This document shows, piece by piece, positions 37,534 to 46,919 of a stretch of DNA of 64,000 nucleotides. The notes beneath the pieces were generated by a model. The model was not told the origin of the DNA, did no database searches, and saw nothing but the letters and a program-made list of their open reading frames with translations. Both the position numbers and the translations under genes were made by a program. How positions within the stretch are numbered: position 1 is the first letter of the stretch; every line of letters starts with the position of its first letter. The stretch comes from Salinispora arenicola (GTDB lineage Bacteria; Actinomycetota; Actinomycetes; Mycobacteriales; Micromonosporaceae), in NCBI RefSeq assembly GCF_006716065.1, contig NZ_VFOL01000001.1:2852001-2916000 (forward strand). The letters are read 5' to 3'.

Positions 37534-40269
37534 GTGGCAGCGCAAGAGACGGTCGATCACAAGTACGTCTACGACTTCGCCGAGGGCAACAAGGACCAGA
37601 AGGACCTACTCGGCGGCAAGGGCGCCAACCTGGCCGAGATGACCAACCTCGGCCTGCCGGTGCCACCCGGCTTCACGATTACCACCACGGCCTGTCAGGC
37701 GTACCTCGCCACCGGGAAGGAGCCGGCCGGACTCGCCGACCAGATCAGTTCCCACCTCGATGCCCTGGAACGGGCGATGGGCCGGACTCTCGGTGACCCG
37801 GTGGACCCGCTGCTGGTCTCGGTACGCTCCGGCGCCAAGTTCTCGATGCCGGGCATGATGGAGACCGTGCTCAATGTCGGCCTCAACGACCGCAGCGTCG
37901 TGGGACTCGCCCGACAGGCCCACGGCCCGGCGGGTGCTGACTCCTCCGGCGGTAACGAGCGGTTCGCCTGGGACTCCTACCGACGTCTGATCCAGATGTT
38001 CGGCAAGACCGTCTGCGATGTGCCGGGGGAGGACTTCGAGCACGCTCTCGATGACGCCAAGCGCGCCAAGGGCAGTGACCTGGACCTGGACCTCGACGCC
38101 GACGACCTGCGGGCGTTGGTGGCCACATTCAAGGAGATCTTCCACCGGCACACCGGCCGGGAGTTCCCGCAGGAGCCGCGCGAGCAGCTCGACCTCGCGA
38201 TCAGGGCGGTCTTCGAGTCGTGGAACGCCGAGCGGGCGGTGATCTACCGTCGCCAGGAACGGCTTCCCGCCGAAGCGGGCACCGCGGTGAACGTGGTCGC
38301 CATGGTCTTCGGCAACCTCGGGGCGGACTCCGGGACCGGCGTCGCGTTCACCCGCGACCCGGCCAGCGGGGCACAGGGCATCTACGGCGACTACCTGGCC
38401 AACGCACAGGGCGAGGATGTCGTCTCTGGCATCCGCAACACCGTGCCACTGCAGGAACTGGAGCGGATCGACAGAAGGTCCTACAACGAGTTGCTCGACT
38501 ACATGGCCCGGCTCGAGCGGCACTACAAGGATCTGTGCGACATCGAGTTCACCATCGAGCGGGGCAAGCTGTGGATGCTCCAGACCCGGGTTGGTAAGCG
38601 CACCGCCGCCGCCGCGTTCAACATCGCCGGGCAGCTCGTCGACGAGGGCCTCATCGACCTGGACGAGGCGCTGCACCGGGTCAACGGTGCCCAGCTCGCC
38701 CAGCTGATGTTCCCACGCTTCAAACTGGACCACGAGTTCCAACCGGTCGCCAAAGGTATCGGCGCGTCTCCCGGTGCGGCCGTCGGCAAGGTGGTCTTCA
38801 CCTCCGCCCGCGCGGTGGAGCTGGCCGGCCAGGGGGAGGCGGTGATCCTGGTCCGCCGGGAAACCAACCCGGACGACCTCAACGGCATGATCGCCGCGCA
38901 GGGCATCCTCACCTCGCGGGGCGGCAAGACCAGCCACGCCGCCGTGGTGGCCCGCGGCATGGGCAAGACCTGCGTGTCCGGCGCCGACGACCTCGAAGTC
39001 GACATCCCGGGGAAGCGGTTCACCGTGGCCGGGAAGACCGTCCGCGAAGGTGACGTGGTGTCGATCGATGGCACCACCGGCAAGGTCTACCTGGGTGAGG
39101 TGCCGGTCATGCCGTCGGAGGTGGTGCAGTACTTCGAGGGCACCCTCGACCCGGAGCGGACCGACGACGCGCTGGTGCGGGCCGTCCACCGGATCATGAC
39201 GCATGCCGACGCCCGGCGACGGTTGGCCGTTCGCACGAACGCCGACACCAAGGCGGACGCGGCGCGGGCCCGGCGTTTCGGCGCCCAGGGAATCGGCCTG
39301 TGCCGCACCGAGCACATGTTTCTCGGCGACCGCCGCGAACTGGTCGAGCGGCTCATTCTCGCGTCCACCGACGCCGACCGGGAGCAGGCACTCGCCGCGT
39401 TGCTGCCGTTGCAACGGGCGGATTTCATTGAGATCTTCCGCGAGATGAACGGGCTACCGGTCACGGTGCGGTTGATCGACCCGCCGCTACACGAGTTTCT
39501 TCCCCCGCTGGAGCAACTCGCGGTCGATGTGGCGGTGGCCCAGGAACGGGGCGAGGACGCGGCCCGGGAGGAGGCGCTACTGGCCGCTGTCCGACGGATG
39601 CACGAGGAGAATCCGATGCTCGGCCTGCGTGGCGTCCGGCTCGGCCTGGTCATTCCCGGCCTGTTCGCCATGCAGGTCCGCGCGATCACCGAGGCGGCCG
39701 TCTCGGTGACCGAGTCCGGCGGGTCCGCCTTCCCGGAGATCATGGTTCCGCTGGTCGGCGCGGTGCAGGAACTGGAGACGGTACGCACCGAGACCGAGAA
39801 GATCATCGCTGAGGTGGTCGGCGGCAGCGGCGTCGAGGTGCTGATCGGCACGATGATCGAGGTGCCGCGGGCGGCGTTGACCGCCGGCCAGATCGCCGAG
39901 GCGGCGCAGTTCTTTTCGTTCGGCACCAACGACCTGACCCAGATGGCGTGGGGCTTCTCCCGCGACGACGTGGAGGGCGCCTTCTTCTGGCGCTATCTCG
40001 AACTCGGCATCTTCGGCATCTCGCCGTTCGAGTCGATCGACCGGGACGGAGTTGGTCGGCTGGTGCGAATCGCCGCCGAGGAGGGGCGGGCCGCGCGGTC
40101 GGAGCTGAAGCTCGGTGTCTGTGGCGAGCACGGCGGTGATCCCGACTCGGTGCACTTCTTCCACGAGGTCGGGCTGGACTACGTCTCGTGCTCGCCGTTC
40201 CGGGTGCCGGTCGCCCGGTTGGAGGCGGGACGGGCCGCCGTGGAGACCGTCGGTTCGGACAGCCGCTGA
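37534..40269 (+). CDS. ppdK: Pyruvate, phosphate dikinase
   Basis: 911 residues, full length. N-terminal ATP-grasp nucleotide domain (GGKGANLAEMTNLGLPVPPGF, then KFSMPGMMETVLNVG). Central phosphohistidine domain with catalytic His468 in GGKTSHAAVVARGMGK. C-terminal PEP/pyruvate barrel with GIGLCRTEHMF, MVPLVGAVQEL and CGEHGGDP (catalytic Cys). Interconverts ATP + phosphate + pyruvate with AMP + PPi + PEP. GTG start with TAGGAGG 6 nt before. Hairpin follows its stop. Confidence 0.97.
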   Translation: MAAQETVDHKYVYDFAEGNKDQKDLLGGKGANLAEMTNLGLPVPPGFTITTTACQAYLATGKEPAGLADQISSHLDALERAMGRTLGDPVDPLLVSVRSGAKFSMPGMMETVLNVGLNDRSVVGLARQAHGPAGADSSGGNERFAWDSYRRLIQMFGKTVCDVPGEDFEHALDDAKRAKGSDLDLDLDADDLRALVATFKEIFHRHTGREFPQEPREQLDLAIRAVFESWNAERAVIYRRQERLPAEAGTAVNVVAMVFGNLGADSGTGVAFTRDPASGAQGIYGDYLANAQGEDVVSGIRNTVPLQELERIDRRSYNELLDYMARLERHYKDLCDIEFTIERGKLWMLQTRVGKRTAAAAFNIAGQLVDEGLIDLDEALHRVNGAQLAQLMFPRFKLDHEFQPVAKGIGASPGAAVGKVVFTSARAVELAGQGEAVILVRRETNPDDLNGMIAAQGILTSRGGKTSHAAVVARGMGKTCVSGADDLEVDIPGKRFTVAGKTVREGDVVSIDGTTGKVYLGEVPVMPSEVVQYFEGTLDPERTDDALVRAVHRIMTHADARRRLAVRTNADTKADAARARRFGAQGIGLCRTEHMFLGDRRELVERLILASTDADREQALAALLPLQRADFIEIFREMNGLPVTVRLIDPPLHEFLPPLEQLAVDVAVAQERGEDAAREEALLAAVRRMHEENPMLGLRGVRLGLVIPGLFAMQVRAITEAAVSVTESGGSAFPEIMVPLVGAVQELETVRTETEKIIAEVVGGSGVEVLIGTMIEVPRAALTAGQIAEAAQFFSFGTNDLTQMAWGFSRDDVEGAFFWRYLELGIFGISPFESIDRDGVGRLVRIAAEEGRAARSELKLGVCGEHGGDPDSVHFFHEVGLDYVSCSPFRVPVARLEAGRAAVETVGSDSR

Positions 40270-40270
40270 C

Positions 40271-40305
40271 GGTGGGCGGTGGTGGGACGCCACCACCACC
40301 CCACC
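40271..40305 (+). terminator. Hairpin after ppdK
   Basis: GGTGGGCGGTGGTGGG (40271-40286), short loop ACG, then CCACCACCACCCCACC (40290-40305), an imperfect 15-bp stem starting 2 nt after the stop codon. No T tract. Confidence 0.55.
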
Positions 40306-40366
40306 GGTGGACGGGTCCGCATCACCGCGGGGCATACCGCCGGTCGCATGGGCGTAACCTGGCGGA

Positions 40367-41632
40367 ATGACCTCGGTCGGCCCGGACGAGCGGCGGTGGG
40401 TGGACGAGCCGGCAAAGGACAGCGGGCACGGGCGGTCGGCCTACGAACGGGACCGTGCCCGGGTGCTGCACTCGGCGGCCTTCCGGCGGCTCGCCGCCAA
40501 GACCCAGGTGCACACCGCCGGCACCGACGACTTTCTGCGGACCCGGTTGACGCACTCGTTGGAGGTCGCCCAGATCGCCCGCGAGATGGGCAGCCGGCTC
40601 GGCTGCGATCCCGACGTGGTGGACACCGCCGGGCTCGCCCACGACCTCGGGCACCCGCCGTTCGGACACAGTGGCGAGGAGGCGCTGGACGCCCTCGCCA
40701 CCGCGTGCGGCGGTTTCGAGGGCAACGCGCAGACGCTGCGCGTCCTCACCCGCCTGGAGGCGAAGGTGATCGGTCCGGACGGTGCCTCCGCCGGGCTGAA
40801 CCTCACCCGGGCGTCGCTCGACGCGGTCAGCAAGTACCCGTGGCCGCGCCGGCCGGGCGAACGCAAGTTCGGCGTGTACGCCGACGACCGCCCGGTCTTC
40901 GCGTGGCTGCGTGCCGACGTGCCGGACCGGCGGCGGTGCCTGGAAGCGCAGGTGATGGACTGGGCCGATGACGTCGCGTACTCGGTGCACGACGTCGAGG
41001 ACGGCATCCACGGCGGCTACGTGACGCTGCGCCCGCTGTTGGCGCAGGCCGACGAGCGGGCGGCGCTGTGCGCCGACGTCGCCGCGACGTACTCCGGCGA
41101 GTCTCCGGCCGACCTCGCGGAGGTGCTGGTCGACCTGCTCGCCGATCCGCTGCTCGCGCCCCTCGTGGGCTACGACGGCAGCCACCGGGCGCAGGTCGCG
41201 CTGAAGGCGACCACCAGCGTGCTCACCGGGCGTTTCGTCGCCGCCGCCGTGGCCGCCACCGGGCGCCGGTTCGGGCCCGGCCCGCATCGCCGGTACGCCG
41301 CCGACCTGGTCGTGCCGCGCGAGGTCCGGGCCCGGTGCGCTGTGCTCAAGGGCATCGCCCTGCGGTACGTACTGCGTCGCCCCGGCTCCGTGGCCCGCCT
41401 CGAGCGGCAGCAGCAGATCCTCGCCGACCTGGTCGCTGGCCTGGCCGACCGGGCCCCCGAGGCATTGGATGCCGTGTTCGCTCCCTTGTGGCGCGCCGCC
41501 GGGAACGATGCGAGCCGGCTGCGGGTGGTTGTCGATCAGGTGGCGTCGTTGACTGATCCGGCGGCGGTGGAGCGGCATGCCCGGCTGTTCGGTGGTCCGA
41601 CCGCGTCCGGCGGGCAGACCGACTTAGGTTAA
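40367..41632 (+). CDS. dgt: Deoxyguanosinetriphosphate triphosphohydrolase-like protein
   Basis: 421 residues. HD-domain dNTPase: RLTHSLEVAQIAREMG (first His), GLAHDLGHPPFGHSGEEAL (HD pair), and ADDVAYSVHDVEDGI (second Asp). It hydrolyses dGTP or other dNTPs to nucleoside and triphosphate. TAACCT ends 6 nt before the ATG, a leaderless layout. Its TAA stop (41630-41632) lies inside the iron box of the next gene. Confidence 0.93.
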   Translation: MTSVGPDERRWVDEPAKDSGHGRSAYERDRARVLHSAAFRRLAAKTQVHTAGTDDFLRTRLTHSLEVAQIAREMGSRLGCDPDVVDTAGLAHDLGHPPFGHSGEEALDALATACGGFEGNAQTLRVLTRLEAKVIGPDGASAGLNLTRASLDAVSKYPWPRRPGERKFGVYADDRPVFAWLRADVPDRRRCLEAQVMDWADDVAYSVHDVEDGIHGGYVTLRPLLAQADERAALCADVAATYSGESPADLAEVLVDLLADPLLAPLVGYDGSHRAQVALKATTSVLTGRFVAAAVAATGRRFGPGPHRRYAADLVVPREVRARCAVLKGIALRYVLRRPGSVARLERQQQILADLVAGLADRAPEALDAVFAPLWRAAGNDASRLRVVVDQVASLTDPAAVERHARLFGGPTASGGQTDLG

Positions 41633-41642
41633 CCTAACCGTA
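41624..41642 (+). promoter_or_regulatory. IdeR/DmdR-like iron box overlapping leaderless promoter
   Basis: 19-bp site starting TTAGGTTAACCTAACC matches TTAGGTTAGGCTAACCTAA at 15 of 19 positions. The embedded TAACCT (41630-41635) ends 6 nt before the ATG at 41642 and would be the -10 element. Iron-bound repressor would cover promoter and start codon. Confidence 0.82.
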
Positions 41643-42475
41643 TGACGGAGCGTCCGAAGCAGGTCACGTCCACCCACGTCGTCCGGATCGGACGGCCCAC
41701 GCCGCACGTCATCCGGCTGGTCCTCGGTGGTGACGAGCTGGCTGGCCTGCCGGTGGGCGAGTTCGCCGACCAGTACATCAAGTTTCTCTTCCCGGTGCCC
41801 GGGGCGGTGTACCCGGATCCGATCGACCTGGCCACGATCCGTCGGGACCTGCCGTCCACGCAGTGGCCGCGGCTGCGCGCGTACACGGTGCGGGCCTTCG
41901 ACGCCCAGGCGGGTGAGCTGACCGTGGACGTGGTCTACCACGGTGACGAGGGGTTGGCCGGGCCCTGGGCCGCCGCGTTGCGCCCCGGCGACCCGGTGCG
42001 GTTCGTCGGCCCGGGTGGGGCCTACTCCCCGAGCCCCGACGCCGACTGGCACCTGCTGGTCGGCGACGAGAGCGCCCTGCCGGCCATCGCCGTCGCCCTG
42101 GAGCGGCTGCCCGCCGGTGCGCCCGCCACCGTCCTCGTCGAGATCAGCGACCCGGCCGAGGAGCAGCCTTTGCCCAGCCCCGGCCAGGTGCGGCTGACCT
42201 GGCTGCATCGCGACGACCGGCCGGTCGGTGAGGCGCTGGTCGCGGCGGTCCGCGCACTGGACTTCCCGCCGGGGGTGCACGCCTTCGTGCACGGCGAGGC
42301 GACCTTCGTCCGGGAGTTGCGCCGGCTGCTGCGCGTCGAGCGGGGCGTCCCGCGGGAGCGGCTCTCCATCTCCGGCTACTGGCGTCGGGGCGTGAACGAC
42401 GAGGGCTGGCGGGCCAGCAAAGCGGACTGGAACCGTCAGATCGAGGCCGAGGAGTCCACCGCCACCCTGGGCTGA
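41642..42475 (+). CDS. Siderophore-interacting protein (FAD-binding ferric-siderophore reductase)
   Basis: 277 residues. FAD_binding_9 domain: VVRIGRPTPHVIRLVLGG, then RLRAYTVRAFD (R-x-Y-(T/S), FAD binding) and GPWAAALRPGDPVRFVGPGG. C-terminal SIP domain with LLVGDESALPAIAVALERLP (NAD(P)H binding) and the conserved ISGYWRRGVNDEGWR ending. Reduces Fe(III)-siderophores in the cytoplasm to release iron. Direct iron-box control fits. The ATG at 41642 would start at the mRNA 5' end. Confidence 0.93.
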   Translation: MTERPKQVTSTHVVRIGRPTPHVIRLVLGGDELAGLPVGEFADQYIKFLFPVPGAVYPDPIDLATIRRDLPSTQWPRLRAYTVRAFDAQAGELTVDVVYHGDEGLAGPWAAALRPGDPVRFVGPGGAYSPSPDADWHLLVGDESALPAIAVALERLPAGAPATVLVEISDPAEEQPLPSPGQVRLTWLHRDDRPVGEALVAAVRALDFPPGVHAFVHGEATFVRELRRLLRVERGVPRERLSISGYWRRGVNDEGWRASKADWNRQIEAEESTATLG

Positions 42476-42628
42476 CGCCGGCGCGTCCGGTCTCTCCGCA
42501 CCGGTTCCCGTCGGTTGGGAGCGTCGCGGCGACCAGGCCGGTCGACCGGGGCGGGGCCTGATCGCAGACCTTGGTCGATATCGCCCCGGTGTCATCCCCG
42601 CGCGCCGCAGGATAGGCAGGGGGTGGAC

Positions 42629-44218
42629 ATGGGCGGATCGGCTGGGCGGCCCGGCAGCGGGAGCGTCGACCGGTTGCTGCTGTGCCTCGCCGTTGGCGGC
42701 GTGCTGGCCGTCGTGGCCTGGGGCGTCCTGGACCGGGAGTCGGTGTCGGCTGTCGGTCAGACCGGGCTGAACTGGGTCATCACCACGTTCGGCTGGTTGT
42801 TCGTCGTCGCGGCGAACGCCTTTCTGGTGTTGGCCGTGGTGCTGGCACTCTCCCGCTTCGGCACCATTCGGCTGGGGCCCGACGCCGAGCGGCCGGAGTT
42901 CAGCACGTTGGCCTGGGTCGCCATGATGTTCAGCGCAGGCATGGGGATCGGCCTGGTCTTCTTCGCCGTGGCCGAGCCGATCCAGCACTACGCGTCGCCG
43001 CCGCCGGCGACCGGGGTCGAGCCGGAGACCGGTGCCGCCGCCTCGGCTGCCATGCAGTTCACCCTGTTCCACTGGACGCTGCACCCGTGGGCGATCTACG
43101 CGGTGGTGGCGCTCGCCCTGGCGTACTCGACCTTCCGCAAGGGGCGGGAGAACCGGATCTCGGCCGTGTTCCGTCCGGTGCTCGGCGACCGGGCGGACGG
43201 TGCGGCCGGGCGGGTGATCGACCTGCTGGCGGTCTTCGCCACGGTCTTCGGCACAGCGACCAGCCTCGGGCTCGGCGCGCTCCAGGTCACCGCGGGCCTG
43301 GACCGGGTCGCCGGGATTCCCGACAGCACCACGGCGGAGCTGGTGGTGATCGGGGCGTTGACCCTGGCCTTCGTCGTCTCGGCCTTCTCCGGGCTGTACC
43401 GGGGCATCAAGTGGCTGTCCACCACCAACGTGGTGCTGGCGGTGCTGCTGATGCTGTTCGTCTTCGTGGTCGGCCCGACGGTCTACGTCCTGGATGTGCT
43501 GCCTGCCTCGATCGGCGACTACGTCAGCAACCTGGTCTTCATGTCGACGCGGACCGGGGCCTTCTCCGACCCGTCCTGGTTGGGCTCCTGGACGATCTTC
43601 TACTGGGCGTGGTGGATCTCCTGGGCCCCGTTCGTCGGTACCTTCATCGCCCGCATCTCCCGTGGTCGTACGGTGCGCCAGTTTCTGGTCGGCGTGCTGC
43701 TGGTGCCCAGCGGGGCCAGTGTGGTCTGGTTCGCGGTGATGGGCGGCAGCGCGCTGCGGGTGCAGGCCACCGGCACCCGGGACCTGGTCGCCGAGGCCGC
43801 CGCCGGCGCCGACCAGGCACTCTTCGGGTTGCTCGACGCGTTGCCGCTGGGCGCGCTGACCAGTGTGCTGGCCATGGCGCTGGTGATGCTCTACTTCGTC
43901 ACCAGTGCCGACTCCGCCTCCCTCGTGCTCGCGTCGCTGACCTCCCGGGGCGCGTTGCGTCCGCGCCGGTTGCTCGTCGTCACCTGGGGTGTGCTGATCG
44001 GTGGGACCGCCGCGGTGCTGCTGCTGGTCGGCGGGCTGAACGCGCTCCAGCAGGCGACGATCATGGTCGCGTTGCCGTTCGTGGTGGTGATGCTCGGCCT
44101 GGCCGTGTCGTTGGTCAAGGAGATGTCCCAGGACCCGGCGGTGCGGGTCCCCCCGCCCCAACCGCACGGGCTGGCCGCCGCCCTCCACCGGGCCCGCTCG
44201 ACCGAGGAGGAACACTAG
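42629..44218 (+). CDS. BCCT-family transporter (betaine/choline/carnitine type)
   Basis: 529 residues, 12 predicted membrane helices. Signature segments: MMFSAGMGIGLVFFAVAEPIQHY, FHWTLHPWAIYAVVAL and FYWAWWISWAPFVGTFIARISRGRT, the Trp-rich BCCT motif in TM8. Imports quaternary-ammonium osmolytes with Na+ or H+. Substrate not resolved: the Gly/Met segment GMGIGL suits betaine or choline. ATG at 42629 chosen, with GTG 42623 as alternative. Cytoplasmic C tail about 40 residues. Confidence 0.92.
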   Translation: MGGSAGRPGSGSVDRLLLCLAVGGVLAVVAWGVLDRESVSAVGQTGLNWVITTFGWLFVVAANAFLVLAVVLALSRFGTIRLGPDAERPEFSTLAWVAMMFSAGMGIGLVFFAVAEPIQHYASPPPATGVEPETGAAASAAMQFTLFHWTLHPWAIYAVVALALAYSTFRKGRENRISAVFRPVLGDRADGAAGRVIDLLAVFATVFGTATSLGLGALQVTAGLDRVAGIPDSTTAELVVIGALTLAFVVSAFSGLYRGIKWLSTTNVVLAVLLMLFVFVVGPTVYVLDVLPASIGDYVSNLVFMSTRTGAFSDPSWLGSWTIFYWAWWISWAPFVGTFIARISRGRTVRQFLVGVLLVPSGASVVWFAVMGGSALRVQATGTRDLVAEAAAGADQALFGLLDALPLGALTSVLAMALVMLYFVTSADSASLVLASLTSRGALRPRRLLVVTWGVLIGGTAAVLLLVGGLNALQQATIMVALPFVVVMLGLAVSLVKEMSQDPAVRVPPPQPHGLAAALHRARSTEEEH

Positions 44219-44346
44219 CCCCGATCACCCGGTTCCGCACCCGGCCCCGCTGAGCTGGGTCCGGGCGGTGGTCGCCGCACCCGTGTCCCCCGGCCACGGC
44301 AACGTCGGTCGGACAGGGCAGGATGTACGGCGAGGAGGTGGCGGAG

Positions 44347-46221
44347 ATGACGGGGCGGATCCGGGACGAGGACATCGCGCTGGTCCGCGAGCGCACCTCG
44401 ATCGCGGAGGTCATCTCCGAGACGGTCACTCTGCGGTCTGCCGGTGGTGGCAACCTGAAGGGGCTCTGCCCGTTCCATGACGAGAAGAGCCCGTCGTTCA
44501 ACGTGTCACCGGCCCGTAACGTCTGGTACTGCTTCGGATGTGGTGCCGGTGGCGACGCCATCAAGTTCCTGATGGACGCCGAGCATCTCAGCTTCGTCGA
44601 GTCCGTCGAGCGGCTGGCCGCCCGCGCCGGCCTGCAGCTTCGCTACGTGGCGAACGACCACACCGCTCCCCGCTCCCGGCCGCAGCAGGGGCAGAGGCAG
44701 CGGCTGGTCGCCGCGCACGCCGCTGCCGTCGAGTTCTACCGGGCCCAGCTCACCACCCCTGGTGCCCGCCCGGCCCGCGAGTTCCTCGCCCACCGTGGCT
44801 TCGACCGGGCCGCCGCCGAGCGGTATGCCTGTGGCTTCGCACCCGACGGGTGGGATCTGTTGACCCGTCACCTGCGCCAGCAGGGCTTCAGCCACGACGA
44901 GTTGGTCACGGCCGGGCTGTCTCGACCAGCCCGGTCGGGCAGCCTCATCGACCGGTTCCGGCGCCGGCTGCTCTGGCCCATCCGGGACCTGACCGGCGAC
45001 GTCGTCGGCTTCGGCGCGCGCAAGCTGTTCGACGACGACGACAGCCCGAAATACCTCAACACCCCCGAGACGCCGATCTACAAGAAGTCCCACGTCCTCT
45101 ATGGCATCGACCAGGCCAAGCGGGAGATCGCCAAGCAGGGCAAGGTGGTCGTGGTCGAGGGCTACACCGACGTGATGGCCTGCCACCTGGCCGGGGTGCC
45201 GACCGCCGTGGCGACCTGTGGCACCGCCTTCGGTGCCGATCACATCGGGGTGCTGCGCCGGCTGCTGCTGGACACCGACGCCGTCGCCGGGGAGATCATT
45301 TTCACCTTCGACGGGGACGCTGCCGGGCAGAAGGCGGCGTTGCGCGCGTTCGACGACGATCAGCGCTTCGTCGGGCGTACCTTCATCGCGGTCAGCCCGG
45401 ACGGCATGGATCCCTGCGAGCTGCGCCTGGCCAAGGGTGAGCTGGCGGTCCGCGACCTGGTCGCGCGCCGCGAACCGCTGGTCGACTTCGCGTTGCGGCA
45501 CGTGATCAACCGGCACGACCTCGACACCGTCGACGGCCGGGTGGAGGCGATGCGCCGGGCGGCCCCGTTGGTCGCCAAGCTCAAGGACCGGGAAAAGCGC
45601 CCGGAGTACGTCCGCAAACTCGCCGGGGACCTCGGCATGGAGATCGAGCCGGTGCAGCGGGCCGTGCTGGCCGCCGCGCACGCCGCACCGTCCGGCGGGG
45701 CGCTGGGCAACCCCGCGCCACGCACAGCCGCGGCGGAGCCACAGGCAGACAGCCCGCAGTTGGCGGTCGAGCGGGAGGCGCTGAAACTGGCTCTCCAGGC
45801 GCCGGTGCTCGCCGGGCCGATGTTCGACGCCGTGGAGGCCGCCGAATACCGCCATCAGGTGCACGTCGCGGTCCGGGTAGCGGTGGCGGCGGCCGGCGGA
45901 GCGGCCACGGCCACGGGAGGCGCGGTGTGGATCGAGTCGGTCCGCAACGCGTGCGAGGACCTCACCAGCCAGGCGCTGGTCGGTGAATTGGCCGTGGAAC
46001 CGCTGCGCATTGACGGGGAGCTCGATCCGCGCTACGTGTCGGTGACGATGGCTCGTCTCCAGTGGGGGGCGGTGACCGGACGCATCCGGGAGCTCAAGTC
46101 CAGAATCCAGCGGATCAACCCGGTCAGCAACAAGGACGAGTACTTCGCGGCCTTCGGTGAACTGCTGTCGCTCGAGCAACACGCCCGGGCGCTGCGCGAG
46201 CAGGCCGCGGGCGGGCTGTGA
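44347..46221 (+). CDS. dnaG: DNA primase
   Basis: 624 residues. CHC2 zinc-ribbon: CPFHDEKSPSFN and WYCFGCGAGGD give Cys-His-Cys-Cys. TOPRIM core: VVVVEGYTDVMACHLAG and FTFDGDAAGQKAAL (DGDxAG). C-terminal DnaB-interacting helical domain. Synthesises RNA primers for replication. ATG 44347 chosen: GAGGAGG lies 8 nt upstream; ATG 44323 and GTG 44338 are also in frame. 53 nt before the next gene. Confidence 0.97.
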   Translation: MTGRIRDEDIALVRERTSIAEVISETVTLRSAGGGNLKGLCPFHDEKSPSFNVSPARNVWYCFGCGAGGDAIKFLMDAEHLSFVESVERLAARAGLQLRYVANDHTAPRSRPQQGQRQRLVAAHAAAVEFYRAQLTTPGARPAREFLAHRGFDRAAAERYACGFAPDGWDLLTRHLRQQGFSHDELVTAGLSRPARSGSLIDRFRRRLLWPIRDLTGDVVGFGARKLFDDDDSPKYLNTPETPIYKKSHVLYGIDQAKREIAKQGKVVVVEGYTDVMACHLAGVPTAVATCGTAFGADHIGVLRRLLLDTDAVAGEIIFTFDGDAAGQKAALRAFDDDQRFVGRTFIAVSPDGMDPCELRLAKGELAVRDLVARREPLVDFALRHVINRHDLDTVDGRVEAMRRAAPLVAKLKDREKRPEYVRKLAGDLGMEIEPVQRAVLAAAHAAPSGGALGNPAPRTAAAEPQADSPQLAVEREALKLALQAPVLAGPMFDAVEAAEYRHQVHVAVRVAVAAAGGAATATGGAVWIESVRNACEDLTSQALVGELAVEPLRIDGELDPRYVSVTMARLQWGAVTGRIRELKSRIQRINPVSNKDEYFAAFGELLSLEQHARALREQAAGGL

Positions 46222-46274
46222 TGTCGGTCGCCGCCGAGGTGCGGGTGCCGGCGGTCGCCGTGGAAGGATGCTAG

Positions 46275-46811
46275 ATGGGATTGTTCCGCCGCCGGCCGAA
46301 GCTGCCGACGACCGTCCGTCCGCCCCTTGTCGCCGGTGAGCGGCTGCTCGCCTGGGCCACTGCCGGCACCGGTGTGGGTGACGGTGTGGTGGTCGCCACC
46401 AACCTCGGGCTCTGGTTACCCGGGCGTGGGGAGCGGCTGGGCTGGCACGACATCCTCCGGGCGGTCTGGTCCGGGCACGAACTGGTGGTCACCCCAGCCG
46501 AACGCGTCGTCGAGCGGGACGGCTACCTGGTGGTGGCCGACCGGCCCACCGAGTCGTATCCGCTGCCTGACCCGGGAGACCTGCCACATGAGGTGCGGGC
46601 CCGGGTCACCCGCTCGGTGGCGTACTCCGAGGCGTACCCGCTGCCCGAGGGGGCGGGCCGGGTGGTCGCCCGACGGGTCCCAGGGGTCGACGGGCTGACC
46701 TGGACCGTTCGCTACGAACCGGGCACCCCGGTCGACGACCCGGGGGTCCGCGCGGAAACCGATCGCCTGGTCGCCGCGGCGCGCGCCGCGACCACCCCAG
46801 ATGACGTGTGA
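46275..46811 (+). CDS. Conserved hypothetical protein, PH-like
   Basis: 178 residues. Starts MGLFRRRPKLPTTVRPPLVAGERLLAWATA. The VVVATNLGLWLP and RLGWHDILRAVWSGHELVVTP segments resemble a bacterial PH-like/GRAM strand pattern. Soluble, no signal peptide. Commonly found next to dnaG in actinobacteria. Function unknown. Confidence 0.75.
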   Translation: MGLFRRRPKLPTTVRPPLVAGERLLAWATAGTGVGDGVVVATNLGLWLPGRGERLGWHDILRAVWSGHELVVTPAERVVERDGYLVVADRPTESYPLPDPGDLPHEVRARVTRSVAYSEAYPLPEGAGRVVARRVPGVDGLTWTVRYEPGTPVDDPGVRAETDRLVAAARAATTPDDV

Positions 46812-46919
46812 CATCGCGACCGACGTGCGACGGCGTGGTGTCGGCCGCGCCGGGTGTGGATCGGCCGACCGGGCGATAACTCGGTGGGAGGTGTCGGACC
46901 TGATGGCTAGGGTCGAAGG

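Noticed and set aside
41624..44215. 863-residue open frame on the minus strand opposite the BCCT gene
   Set aside because: Arg/Gly/His/Gln-rich low-complexity translation typical of antisense frames in high-GC DNA; the plus strand has a clear transporter.
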